This document shows positions 1 through 13,100 of a DNA stretch of 64,000 nt, one piece after another. The position numbers were made by a program, and so were the translations under genes. The notes under the pieces were generated by a model, which saw only the letters and a list, made by a program, of their open reading frames with translations, was not told where the DNA came from and searched no databases. The first letter of the stretch is position 1. The number at the start of each line of letters is the position of its first letter. This stretch comes from Echiichthys vipera (taxonomy: Eukaryota; Chordata; Actinopteri; Perciformes; Trachinidae). The stretch spans positions 23,790,938-23,854,937 of the forward strand of contig OY829646.1 in assembly GCA_963691815.1 (NCBI GenBank), in the 5' to 3' direction.

Positions 1-419
1 TGCTGACAGCCCCTTTACTGCTTGAATAATACAGTCCAGCTATGGGAGGTGAGACGAGGTGCCAAAGTCCAATTCACTTACGGGACTCAACAGCACAAAA
101 GCCTCTGGTTTACGGAAAAGGGGCATGAATTAATAATCACCTAATTGACTCTTAGTTTTTTTTTCTCCACTCCTGCCCTGCCTTTTGTGCTTTCAAACGA
201 AAGCCCACCCTGTGTATCTGTCAGAAGAGGTTTGGTGTGGATGGGGGATCTGTGTCTAATGACCAGGCAGAAGAGGTCAGGGTAACAGACAGACTCCTGA
301 CAAACATTAAGATCACTGACATAGGGGGAGCCTAGGGAGCATAGTGGTCCATGTGGAGGACTACTTGTGAATGGGACCATGGGACATGTGTTAATCTGAC
401 CAACCACTGAGGTTTAAAT

Positions 420-590
420 ACAGAAATATACTATAGTTTGAAATGTCACATATTGTCTTTATTGATTATAAAGCAGGGTGAGGTTCTATATGATCAAAAC
501 ACTCACAGCCCGTATCCAGAAACTGTTCCTTTGTGATGTCAAAAATATACTATAGTATATGTGGGTAGAAATTGATGTGTGATTGTATTT
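420..590. repeat. Dispersed repeat copy A (same family as 22530-22720)
   Basis: The block shares an ordered set of short words with 22530-22720: a TATAAAGCAGG-like start, CTATAT, ATCAAAACACTC, CACAGCC and CAGAAAC, followed by CCTTT. The copies are diverged and differ by small deletions. I recognise the pattern from other teleost sequence but cannot name the family. It is non-coding. Confidence 0.45.
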
Positions 591-1070
591 TTCTCTCACA
601 ACTACCCCTACCAGTATAACATCAGGAAGTAAACCTCACCTCTGGTTGTTGTCAGCTATGTTTGACATCCAAAGCCTATCCAATCAGACTCCTTTTCTGT
701 TGTTTCTTGGCAGTACATTGCTCCCGTAATAGTCATGTACCCTGCCCTATCAAGACCCAATGTTTTGGTCATTGGTTCTGATCTCCTGCTCCTATTGTAG
801 ATCCACGTGTCTCAAATCTATGTAGTGTCCACTCTGCCACGTTAGGCCGTGTGTAATGACAAAAATCTCTATTTCATCCTTTTCAATGTTTCGGTCATTT
901 TTTCCATCACCCTTGACACAAGAAAACAGGATACAGTAGTTGGATTTTAGTCATGGTGCCAGTGATGGTGTCAAGTTCTTAAGAGAAGGCGATTGATCAG
1001 ATTTATGGAGTCCTAATTGGCCATGACGAGAGAGACTGTGTCTGCGTAAGCCTCCCCAGCCCTCCATCTG

Positions 1071-1147
1071 TCCCTCTCTCACTCTCTCTCTCTTTCTCAC
1101 ACTCACACTCTCTCTCTCTCACACTCTCTCTCTCACACACACACATA
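1071..1147. repeat. CT/CA compound microsatellite
   Basis: An impure CT run with scattered CACACT interruptions changes to CA repeats before TATAAACATAAAAC. It lies inside the upstream zfhx3 intron. It is probably length-variable between individuals, with no function implied. Confidence 0.85.
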
Positions 1148-3411
1148 TAAACATAAAACAACCTGAACTAGAGAGCCGGTTTGGGCCCCTTCTACAGCAC
1201 CTCTCCAGTGCCTTAGCATAAACAGCCACTTGTTTAACCTCTCTGGTGCTTATTGCGTTATTCTGGAAGTAGAATATACTTGTAATCAATTATGTTTATC
1301 CTCTTAAACATGAGGCTGAGTGGATACTTGTGTCCACTTAATCCATGCGTGCTGTCTGTATTGTATATATGTCCTTTATAACTGCGGCCCTGCGTTACCT
1401 GCTCTTTGAGGGTTTTTCACACTACCTCTTTCTGTTACATAAGTTAAGTCATTCCCAGTGAATGTCAATTATAGATATTTAAGTCATAGCAGCTGCAATG
1501 TTTGTTTCTTTCCAGTCGTGCACAAATGTAAGGCAGCTGAGAATTTGACAATAAAGAGCAGGTGCTTAGAAATGTTGCAATTTAATGTTAATAGTTTTAA
1601 CAGATGTTGAGTTTAGGCTACTGTTTTGGTCCTTTTGTTTTCCTTCCCTACTCAGAAGGCTTCCGGTGAGAATTGAAATGTGAAAAGTTGGTTATGGTAT
1701 TACTGAATTTTACTTAATAGACCAGCTGAAAGAAAAAGTAGTTTTTTTTAAGGAAAATATATTACCATCATTAAATCGAATTAGGGCCCCCAAACGTGAG
1801 CAGTAAAAGGTCAACAACTGGTCAGATGTGAAGGTGACCGTAGATGTCCTTGTTTTTTTTTCAAGAGATGAGTTCAGGGGAAGTAGGAGTGGACTGAAGT
1901 AGAGGTGAGAAGTACGGGGAATTGGTGAGGACAGTGCCATGACTGAGAGGTTAATGTCAGGGAATGGGAGGTTCCTTTTGTTTAACATTCCCTTTGTTTA
2001 TTGGCGGATGTGTTTAATAGGATTGACTGTGACTGGACCCTAATAGGGCCTCCCTGGCTGATCCCGGTGTCTCTGGGAGATCTCCCAGGCTGCTCTGTCC
2101 AAAGCCAGGTCCCCCACTGGGTAATCAGCTCAACTGCCCTCGTCCTGATTGAGGCTGACATTTTAATGTCTGGAGCAGGAGCGTGGTCAGCCCCGCTTAG
2201 CCTGACCCCCGCCAAACCACCCCTCCTCTACCAATGCCCCCTGTTCTCAATTTGCCCTCCCAGGACTGTACAAATAAGGACAAATTTAACTCTTTATGGG
2301 CTTGTTAAGGGTTGGCAAGAAAAGTTTCACAGTGAATTCTTAGTGTGATCCCACTGCAGCTCTACGATGCTGTCTCCATGTGGATTTAGCTCTTCCGTGA
2401 ACCCTTGCTTAGCTGAGTGCTCTAGTTTCTGTTTTTCTTGACATGGTAGAGTAGTTTTAGAGTGATTCTCAAGTGCTATTGTGTGAGGTCTTGCTCTGCA
2501 GACATGCTGTTTTGGTGTTATATCAATATTTGCATGAAATCTATTAACTGTGATTAGCTAGGTGACTATAGTAGAAATCTTTTCAAAGACTGGTTACACA
2601 GCAATGACTGTAGCCTTTTTTTTTATTAATCATCAGTCTGATGCCATCTTTGAGCCCAACGGCATGTATTTATGTCTTGAAAATCTTTAGAGTGTTGTTG
2701 TATGCAGCTTTGAGGAAATACCGAGCTTTGCTCAGAGGCTTGAAAAGAGGTTTTCTAATTTTCCTTTCCCTCTTTTGTTCTAACACAGTCCACTTGCATA
2801 GAACTACAACACACTGGAGAAGCCTATCATAATTGTGACTATTTGGTCAAAATATCATAATAATAATAATTTGGCTCATCTCAAGGCCATTCTTTAATAT
2901 GCTTGTATTACCATATCAAGATCACTGATACACAGGTAAGAAGTTATTACAGAAACAAGTTGTTTAAAGTTGAGTGTGGTGTGGACCATTCTTGTATGAT
3001 GATGTCGCAAGATGCTTGTGTACCTTGTCTGAAGTTTAGAAACTTATGTGGACTGAAAAAACTAAAATTGCAAATTAAATAAGCTAATTCATATTTTCAT
3101 TAGTAGTTTAGAATGTTGTAAGATATCCTGACAAGCCAACATTGAAAGAAACAGCTCCCCTGCAGCAGCATGGGAAGTAAAAAGTGTGCGGCATTTTTTA
3201 TGGGGAGACATGAGTTGGATAACAACACTTTCTCTGCCCAATTCCCATTAAATGCAGTTATATCACATTTAAGAAAGACACTCCAAAGCCCTTTATCCAC
3301 AGTGTTATTGATTGACCTGCTCCCAGACTGCCAAGTCCTCACCTTGTCTTGACATGTCTGCTCTCCTCTCTTTGTCCCTCTGTGTTTGTGTGTGTCTGTG
3401 TGAATGTGCAG

Positions 3412-3548
3412 CAGTGTCTGGCCACTCGGAACAGCACCAGTCAGATTCCCCAATCCCCTCCAATAGGCCCTCTTCGCGGTCAGAGACATCTGAGAGCCCC
3501 CTCTCCTCAAAACGTCCCAGGACAGCTGAGAGGAGCGCTGCAGAGCAG
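3412..3548 (+). CDS. zfhx3: zfhx3 coding exon (Ser/Pro/Arg-rich linker)
   Basis: A 137-nt exon between acceptor CAG (3409-3411) and donor CAG|GTGAGA (GT at 3549-3550). It starts with the last two bases of a split codon and ends in phase 0. It encodes a Ser/Pro-rich linker that begins VSGHSEQH, passes through SSKRPRTAERS and ends AAEQ. KRPR is a plausible nuclear-localisation motif. It contains no zinc finger. The acceptor is a CAGCAG tandem, so a start at 3415 with one residue fewer is also possible. In human ZFHX3 the EQ end likewise leads directly into the next zinc-finger exon. Confidence 0.85.
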
Positions 3549-6195
3549 GTGAGAGTTACAAACCAAGCAATTTGATAACACTGATATTTTCAGAAGTTCA
3601 TGAAACTCTGTTTTTAAAAGCCTTTAATTTAGGGGACTTTTGCTAAAGGTTATCTCATCCTCAAATGCCAAGGCCTCATTATAAGCTTGAAAATTGCACA
3701 TCAATTAAGAGTAGGAATGTAAAAATATAGTTCTAATAATTTTTAGTTAGTTATCTCATTGACGTTTTTTATATTATGCAGGATTTTATTTTTTTCAAGT
3801 CTTCTCAAAATTATTTTAGCCTTTCTGCTGTAGCTGCACTGCTAATTGTGTATAAGGTGGAAAATCAATATAGCATTTGACAGATGATAGCACTTTGAAG
3901 TAGGTGCCAAGACTCAGTGGTGCTCAGTATTACACAGTTGTCTCTGATCAGAGGGATCTGCCTGCTTGAGGGAAGGGGGCCCCAATCTTTCGCCTCTAAA
4001 GCCACTCTTCAAGCGGGCCCACCATGCTCACCCCTCCCATCTCATCCCCTTAACCCTCTGTGGTTCTGTCCCCTTTTCTGCACACCCCCCCCCCTCCCCC
4101 GCAGATGTACCAGTGCCCCTACTGCAAGTTCACCAACACGGACCTGAATCGTCTCAGAATGCATGTGATGACGCAGCACTCTGTCCAGCCCATGTTACGT
4201 TGCCCATTATGCCAGGACATGCTCAACAACAAGATCCACCTGCAGTTCCACCTCACACACCTCCACAGTGTGGCTCCTGACTGTGTGGATAAGCTTATTG
4301 CCTCAGTAAGTCATTTTTTTTGGGGGGGGGGGGGGGGGGGGGTACTGGGCAGTTGGAAAGGTTCCAGTGTTATCTCAATTATTATTCTTATATGTCTCAG
4401 CCAGCAATGCTTTTGAATAGTTTTCTTTACCAACCTACACATTTCAAGGTAACCTGATGTTTTTGTAGATTGGTATGTATAAGATTGGCATAGCAGGAGC
4501 ACATTGTTTATTCTGGTCACCCAGCACCATAGCCAAGAGTCTGCACAAGTACTATAGCAAATGCATTATCCATAGTTTATATAAGTCAGGGAATGCAGAG
4601 GAGGAAAAGCACAATAGATGAACACATGTATGATATCAACTAAGATAAACCTTTATTGCCCCAAGGGGAATTCATCTTGCACTTACTGTAGGAGCAACAC
4701 ACAAGCACAATGGGATATGGCATGAACTATATTGTGTCTGTCATTATCTACAGTCATTTAGCCAGTTGAAGCTGTGCTGTATAAACCCGACATTTTGCTA
4801 CTTATCATACATATTATGGCGCATCAGATTGCAGACAGTGGATCAGGTCAAGGACCAGTGTAAGGCGATGCCAAGAAGATGAGTCACTTACTCTTAATCA
4901 ATCCCTCTCCCTGAAATGGCTGCCTAGCTGTGAGAACAATTGTCATTCTTGTCTTCCATCCTCTTAATTGCCAACATTCAGTCCTTTATCAAACACAAAG
5001 ATTGCTGTTAATTGTGAAATGGCTGCAGGCAATCCCACTGGCTCATTGGAAATGATTGGGTCTTTTAAAGATATTTTTCTCCTCTTTTCCATTGTCTTAA
5101 TGTGCCCATCATCAGAGAGCCTTTCCCCAGCTCTCTTCTAATCACAGTCATTTTGGGAGGGGAGCTCATAATCTGTTTTTGTATTTTTTTAATAATTTCA
5201 AGATGAACTCTTAGCTCCCAGTTCATTTATAACTACACTGACATTCTTGAGATGTCTTTGATCACCTGCGTGCTAGTCAAAGCAAATCTTTCCACAATGA
5301 ATATGTTAAAATAATTGTGTCACAGATTAATCAAAATATGATGAACAGTACCCACACTGCATGAAATTCAAGTACAGGCAATGGAAATGTTAGTATTCAC
5401 TGCATATCAGTCTCATATAAAATGTGTGTATTTATAGACTGTGTAGAAAACAAAACAGTGTCAATGTTCAGGTCTATTCCTACAGGAAATAAGATGCAAC
5501 ATTTGTAGTGTTTGTAGCTTGAGTCATGTGGTCTTTGACTCTCAAGTCCTGAACTTAGATTTATATCAGTTGCAATACACTGGGGCACCATTCTCTGCAG
5601 AGAGAGAATACTTTCTTTGCTTCCTATAATGCTAATCAAGGGGAAATAAACATTTATTTTCCCTGTTTTCTTGTAAATCACTGAGCAAATCTTTGCTCTG
5701 TTCTGTCCTGTGGAACTAAATAACCTGCTGGACAATCAGCGAATAAAACATTACTCTGTCTGCTGCCACACCATCTTCATCTCCCATCTAGAAAGTAAAT
5801 GGCAAGCACATTAGTATGGTAGATGGCAATATTTATTTCTTTTATAGAGGTAGTAATGTACTGAGCCACTACAAGAGGGCCATGATAGAACAGAGGTAAT
5901 ATAACACACACTAAAGCTAGCACCTTTTTATAACAGCTGAATGCAGATGGAAATGTACTTTTATCCTTTTCATATATCTAAGGAGAAGAGCCTAATTAAT
6001 TCTGAAATAGGTGACTTTTATTTCATGCCAAGCATGCATAATGATGCTTTCACTATCCCTCCCTTCATCCCTTCATCCACCTATCATCTTTGCACTCCCT
6101 TTTCCTTCATTTCCTTTCCACCCCATGTGTCTCATGTCTCTATATCTCATATACAGTACATTTATATATAGTACAGTATATATTATATATTGTTA

Positions 6196-6266
<71 letters not shown>

Positions 6267-9200
6267 GTATATAAAATATATACACACACTCCCCAGTCAT
6301 CCCTCTCTCACTCTATGTCTCATTTTATGTCTGTGTAAGATAGGGATAATGAAAATAATTGTGCTTCATTAATTCTGAGTCTGGCTGGATGATAGTCATT
6401 TTGAACTATGTTTGCCAATTAGGCGGTCCAAATTAAAAGTGACCTTGGGATACTCTGCTCTTTCTACTAATCGCCTAATGAAGCAGTTGTCTAGAAACAG
6501 TCCACTTTGTAATGTAAATCATTGCGTTTTGTTTTGTCCCTTTAAATGCTGGTTGCATTAATTTTCCAATCTTCATTTTGACGAGATAGAGAGGTAACAA
6601 AAACAAAGAAGGAAATGGCTCAATGTTTTTTGATAAATCTGTGACCACACTAACCAAATATAGTCTGCACTTTGCGGTGGGAAGTGTTAACTGTTAACCT
6701 TGAAACTCTTGTTGAATGGAGGAGGATTCTGCTCCATTTGGATCTGGCCTGCAGGCTATATGAAATGCTACAGTATGTTCAGCTGTGTTCTCACTGTGCC
6801 TATTAGAGGAGAAATTAGAAAGCATATGGCAGATACCGTATGGTAAATTAACCAAAGTATTAACCATACTGATCTGCTGCTTTTCAATTCTGCAATCTTT
6901 GAGACCATCATTTCAGGGCGTCTTGATTAAATATATCTTCAAAGGTATGGAGCCATAGGAGTGCCATGAAAAAGAATACATCTGTAATGGTATAGGGAAA
7001 TGTGGAAATATTAATACAAATAACAAAATATAAGAAAATAATTATAAGAAATAGGGAAAAGCCAAAGTAAAAATAAAGGGATAAAATTAATAAAATAAAA
7101 ATATACATAGTATATAAAATGTATAAATAAATACAGAAAGAAATGAACAAATAACGGAAAAAACATTTGTGTAATGATTTTTTGTCCACATTTTGTTATT
7201 TACTTATTTAGTCTTTCATTCATTTCTTTTTATATTTTCACATTTATTTTATTATTCATTTACTTTTACATGCCACTCATATGGCTTTATAGAAGGACTA
7301 CATATTTCTTTAGGCTAAGAATTAAAGATGAGAAGCCTCTTAAAATTGGGGTTCACCAGCATAACAGAAGGGAAACGAGGAGGGAAATGCTGGGGTGGTA
7401 TGACTTGACATGCAGGACAGACAGACAAGACAGGGCCTCATCTTGAAACCTTACCCAGATTCATCTGATGATTATTTTTACAAATGTAACAGTTAATTAG
7501 TGATTTTGATGAATTATCAGGTAGTTATTAGTTTATTAGAGGTCGAAAAAGGTCATCAAAGAGGAAATAGGAAGAAAGTTGGAGGAGAGCAGCAGGATAA
7601 ACAGAGGTGGCTGTCGTTCACACATGATTGATTCCAACCTTTTGAGAGCAGAGAGAGAACCTGACTTCCTCTCTGTACTTTTTCAATCAATACTTATTTG
7701 TCCTTGAAATATTCAAATTTAAAAAAGTAAAAAGAAAAAACTTTTTCCAAATCTAAAATGCATACCCTCTTATCAGCAATGAAATGTGTCCTCTATTTTT
7801 TATTTTATCTAACTGTTTTATTTAAGAACACACAGTCTAATTTAGCAATTCTTCTTGATGTTTTTTTTAAATTGACACTTACAACTGTTCTACTGAGAAT
7901 TATTTTTCATTAGACTTATTTTATTAGTCCCCTTCATAAAGCTTTGAGCTGGCTGATATACTGTACGACAAGTCCATGAAGTCCATCATCCATTGGCGGC
8001 AGCAGCAAAGGACTGTGAATAGTTTAAAACATCTGTGAAAGTATATAGTATGTTTATGAGTAATGTGGCTATGATTGTGTGTATGAACACTTACATGTGT
8101 GCTAGTTGAGATGTACAGTGAAAATAGTGATATGCAAATTAATTATTGATCCAGTCTAATCCATTTCTTTGCAACTGCATTGTGTATCCTTTTGAATGTA
8201 TCTGTAGTATTCCTTTAATCATTTAAAGTACAATATTAAATTAAATTATCATTCATTGATATTTGTTCACTCTCGAATTTCCTTTGTGCTTTGTTTATTG
8301 CAGGTAACATCATCTGAAGTACTGCCAGCAAGCATGTTCATACCTGTACCTAGTCCAGACAGAGAGTCCCAGAGCACCCCTCATGCTACAGCCAACTCTA
8401 ACTCTGAAGAATCAAAGAAGCAAGCTGGTTAGTATCTGACTGTTAGAACTTTGGGGTGAACCATGGCACTTTTTTATTCCATACAAATTCCTGCTTGATG
8501 TTTTCAAATCAATTGCGGTAACTTAAGTGTTCTGCAATGAGCATATTATCACATTGGGTAATCATGGTTGAGTGTAAAATAAATTAGATTGAACTAAACA
8601 TTATAATTTTATAACTGTGCATACACAGACAGGTAGAATCATTGTTCATGTATTTTAGTGTTTTACAAAATAATTGTATTGGCAGTTATTTCACTACATT
8701 TTTGTCAGACAGCACAATGAAATACAACGCACTTTTTTCCCTTCATTCACAAAAAGACAATAATATTAATGGTTGGTATTCATAGGCCTTGTATTTTTTT
8801 CACCTTCCCAAGAGTGCTAATTTTACTGCGGAAAAATTTAACTAATAAATTTCTCTCTTCATTTGGTTTATTTGCACAGATGCATCAGAGGTTGATCCAG
8901 AGAAGGGGGTGTCAATCCCTACAGAAATAGCTGAAGCTCACAAGTCACCTCTGGAAGATCAACAGTCGGAGAGGGATGATGCCACAGGATTCCTTTGCTG
9001 GAAGAAAGGCTGTAATCAAGTGTTCAAGTCCTCCAACTCCCTCCAGATGCACTTCAATGAGGTTCACAACAAAAGGCCCCAGTTGCCTGTTTCAGATCGC
9101 CATGTCTACAAGTACCGCTGTAACCAATGCAGCCTGGCCTTCAAGACTGTGGAGAAACTACAGCTCCATTCACAGTACCATGTGATCAGAGCAGCCACCA

Positions 9201-10103
9201 TGTGCTGCCTCTGCCAACGAAGCTTCAGAACACTACAGGCCTTGAAGAAACATTTAGAAACCAGCCACCTGGAGCTGAGTGAAGCTGATATCCAGCAGCT
9301 CTATGGGGGCTTATTGATGAATGGTGACATTATGGTTATGAGTGACCCATCCCTTGGTGAGGAGCATGGAAGTCTTGGAGAAGATTACAAAGAGGGAGAT
9401 GAAAGTGACCCAGAGGAAAAACAAAGCCCAACAGGCAGTGACTCTGGCTCACTGCAGGAAGATTCTGGATCTGAACCTAAACGTGCTTTGCCGTTCAGAA
9501 AGGGGCCAAACTTTACCATGGAGAAGTTCTTGGATCCATCTCGTCCTTTCAAGTGCACCGTATGCAAAGAGTCTTTTACACAGAAGAACATTCTTCTGGT
9601 TCACTATAACTCTGTCTCCCACCTGCACAAGGTGAAGAGGGCTCTTCAGGAGTCCACTACTGGCCAGCCTGAGCCCACCAGCAGCCCTGACAACAAGCCA
9701 TTCAAGTGCAGCACCTGTAATGTGGCATATAGCCAGAGCTCTACGCTGGAGATCCACATGCGCTCTGTTTTACACCAGACCAAGGCTAGAGCAGCAAAAC
9801 TTGAAGCAGCAGGAGGGATTCCTAGCTCTGTGAGTGCTACTGGTTTAAGTGGTGGGGGGTCCAGCATCACCACTTCAACATCTAGTCCAGCCAGCAACTC
9901 AACTACTAGCTCTACAAATCACAGTTCTTCTGGATCTCAAACAGCTCAGAGTATTCTTGGAGGAAACCATGTAAGCCAGACTCATGGCCTTGAAAGCTTG
10001 GGGAATTCTTCAGTGAGCTGCCATTCCTCACCATCTGAGAACCATGAAGTAAAAAAGTCTAAATATTCCGACATGCTATCTGCTAGGGGACAGCAGCAGC
10101 AGC

Positions 10104-10168
<65 letters not shown>

Positions 10169-13100
10169 CTACAGCAGCAGCAACAGCTTCAGCAACAACA
10201 GCAACTGGCTCAGGCTCAAGCCCAAGCTCAAGCCCAACTTCAGCAGGAGATCCAGCAGCAGACTGCTCTTTTACAATCACAGCTATTCAACCCAGCACTT
10301 CTGCAGCACTTCCCAATGACAACTGATGCACTTCTCCCCCTTCAGCAGCAGCAGTTGCTATTCCCTTTCTATATCCCTGGTGCAGAATTTCAGCTGAACC
10401 CAGAGATCAACATCAGTAACTCTGCACTTGGCCTAACAGGATCATCCACCTCTTCACTGCTTGAAGAACTAAAAAACTCAGCCCAGCAGAGTTGCTTGCA
10501 GCAGCAATTGATGCACCACCACCTTCAGCAGCAACATCAACATCATCAACAACAACAACAACAGCAGCAGCAGCAACAACAACAGCAGCAGCAGCAGCAG
10601 GCGGCTCAGGGGCAGATGGCATTGCTGCAGCAGAGTGCAGCTCTTCTCCAGCAGGCTGAAAAAAAGCAAAGACCTCCCTCCTCTCAGAATGAGAAAGACA
10701 GAGAACTACAAAGAGATAAGGGCACAAGTGAAAAAAACGAAGAATATGTTAACAAAGATTCTACAGACAGTAAGCCAAGCGAAAAGAAGGACATGCAGCA
10801 TATTTCAATAAACATCAACCATGATACTGGCTTGCCGCCACCAAGGATTGCCTCTGATGCTCGAGGAAATGCAACCAAAGCCCTGCTGGAAAATTTTGGG
10901 TTTGAGTTAGTAATTCAGTACAATGAAAATAAACAGAAAGCACAGAAAAGGACAGCTGGACCTACAGGATCAAGTGATCCAGGTGGGATAACAAGAGTGG
11001 TGGACCCCATTGAGGGATTACAGAAACTGGAATGTGAAGCCTGTGGCAAGCTGTTTTCCAACATACTGATTCTAAAGAGTCACCAGGAGCATATCCACCA
11101 GGCTTTCTTTCCATTTCGATCCCTTGAGAGATTTGCCAAGGAATACAGAGAGCAATATGATAAACTCTATCCTCTGAGACCCCCTACACCAGAGGCTGCT
11201 CCTGCTCCTCCACAGCCTCCACCACCACCTCCACCGCCTCCTCCCCCACCCCAAAGAGCTCCCACACCAAATATCCCTGTCTCTGCTGCCTCGCTCACAC
11301 CTCCAACTGTACCTACCCCTCAGCCACAAGTTCAAATGGCACAAATTTCGATGGCAATGGATTTGCCCCTCTTCTCGCCACTCATGATGCAGTCCATGTC
11401 TCTTCAGTCCTTGCCGCAGCTACAATCTGTTGAGCCAAGCCTGGCCTCAGACCTGGCCCAGCTCTATCAACAACAGCTTACACCAGCCATGCTACAGCAG
11501 CAGCAGAACAAGAGGCCACGGACACGCATCACAGATGACCAACTTAGGGTGCTGCGACAGTACTTTGATATCAACAATTCACCAAATGAGGAGCAGATTA
11601 AAGAGATGGCAGACAAGTCAGGGCTACCACAAAAAGTCATAAAGCACTGGTTCAGAAACACGCTTTTTAAGGAGCGACAGCGCAACAAAGACTCACCATA
11701 CAATTTCAATAATCCACCAACAACAACTTTAGAAGACACAAAAATTGACTCTAAACCTCCTTCCCCTGAACCTCTAAAACAAGAATATTATGGAAGTAAG
11801 CGATCATCCAGGACTAGATTTACTGACTACCAGCTCAGAGTGCTGCAAGACTTCTTTGATGCCAATGCCTATCCTAAAGATGATGAATTTGAACAGCTCT
11901 CGAACCTTCTGAGCCTCCCAACTCGTGTTATTGTTGTGTGGTTCCAAAATGCTCGCCAGAAGGCAAGAAAAAACTATGAAAATCAGGGCGACGGGGCTAA
12001 AGAGGGTGAAAGACGAGAATTGTCAAATGATCGTTATATCCGCACCTCAAATCTGAACTACCAGTGCAAGAAATGCAGTCTGGTTTTTCAGCGTATATTC
12101 GACCTAATTAAACACCAAAAGAAGTTGTGTTACAAAGATGAAGATGAGGATGGACAGTATGACAGCCAAAATGAGGATTCAGTGGATTATCCCAATGATT
12201 GTTATACTCCTTCGGGCTCTTCCTGTCACACCCCAATGCCCTCCTCTTCAAGTCTCTGCCCACTTCCACCCTCCACTTCAGCATTCTCACACCTCCCATC
12301 CACTGAGAAAGAGGAGGCATCACCAGCATCCACCTCAAACCTCTATGATGAGAAGCCCAAGCAGTTACCAGAAATTTCTGCTGATCCACGAGAAAACCAA
12401 ACCTTGATTAAGCAGGAAGTTGTGCATCAACCCCAATCTGAGGCACAACACCATAGACCCCAGAGAGAAGATAAAATTCAAACTATTTCCAAGCCCATCA
12501 AACATTTGTCTACTTCCTTCTCTCAGCAACAACAACAACAGTGTGGTCCCTCAGCCTCTCAAACAAGCCAGGCCTCATCACAAAGCCCTCACATGAGCCT
12601 CAATGCACACCTGACCACACAGCTGGCACAACAGATGATTCAGTATCAGTGTGAGCAGTGCAAGATTGGCTTCCCCTCCTTTGAGCACTGGCAGGAACAC
12701 CAGCAATTACACTTCCTTTCTGTGCAAAATCAATTCATCCACCCTCAATTCCTAGACCGTCCAATTGATATGTCTTTCATGCTATTTGATCCCAGCAATC
12801 CTCTTCTGGCAAGTCAGCTACTCTCTGGGGCAATGCCACAGATCCCCAGCAGCTCTGCCACCTCTCCGTCCACCCCCACTTCCACCATGAACTCCCTGAA
12901 GAGGAAGTTAGAGGAGAAAGCGGGCACTAGCCCAGGAGAGAATGACAGCACAAATAGCGGAGAAGAGCCACAGAGAGACAAGCGGCTCAGAACCACCATC
13001 ACACCTGAGCAGCTAGAGATCCTTTATCAGAAGTATTTATTAGATTCGAATCCTACACGTAAAATGCTTGACCACATTGCTCATGAGGTGGGATTAAAAA

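Larger units (their letters stand above)
1..3411 (+). other. zfhx3: zfhx3 intron, 3' portion (partial)
   Basis: This is the downstream part of the intron before the first exon in the window. It ends at a pyrimidine- and TG-rich acceptor with CAG at 3409-3411. No coding exon is recognisable; open frames here are short and lack domains. It contains a dispersed-repeat copy near 420-590, a CT/CA microsatellite at about 1071-1147, and a GC-richer block at about 2000-2280 that differs from its AT-rich surroundings and could be a conserved element or an old repeat. The assignment to zfhx3 follows from the strand and phase of the exon that comes next. The true 5' end is outside the window. Confidence 0.75.
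4306..8303 (+). other. zfhx3: zfhx3 intron, 3,998 bp
   Basis: GT donor at 4306, AG acceptor at 8302-8303 after TTGTTTATTG. AT-rich throughout. It holds a G21 run (4322-4342), a reverse-oriented LINE-like tail (about 4645-4680), a composite CT/AT/GTAT microsatellite (6197-6275) and an A/T-rich low-complexity block around 7000-7270. No coding exon was recognised. Confidence 0.85.

Noticed and set aside
3349..3552. Alternative frame through the exon at 3412-3548
   Set aside because: Only the frame ending AAEQ joins the next zinc-finger exon in phase 0.
10083..10727. Antisense open frames with poly-Val, poly-Leu or poly-Ala
   Set aside because: They are shadows of the CAA/CAG glutamine tracts on the coding strand.
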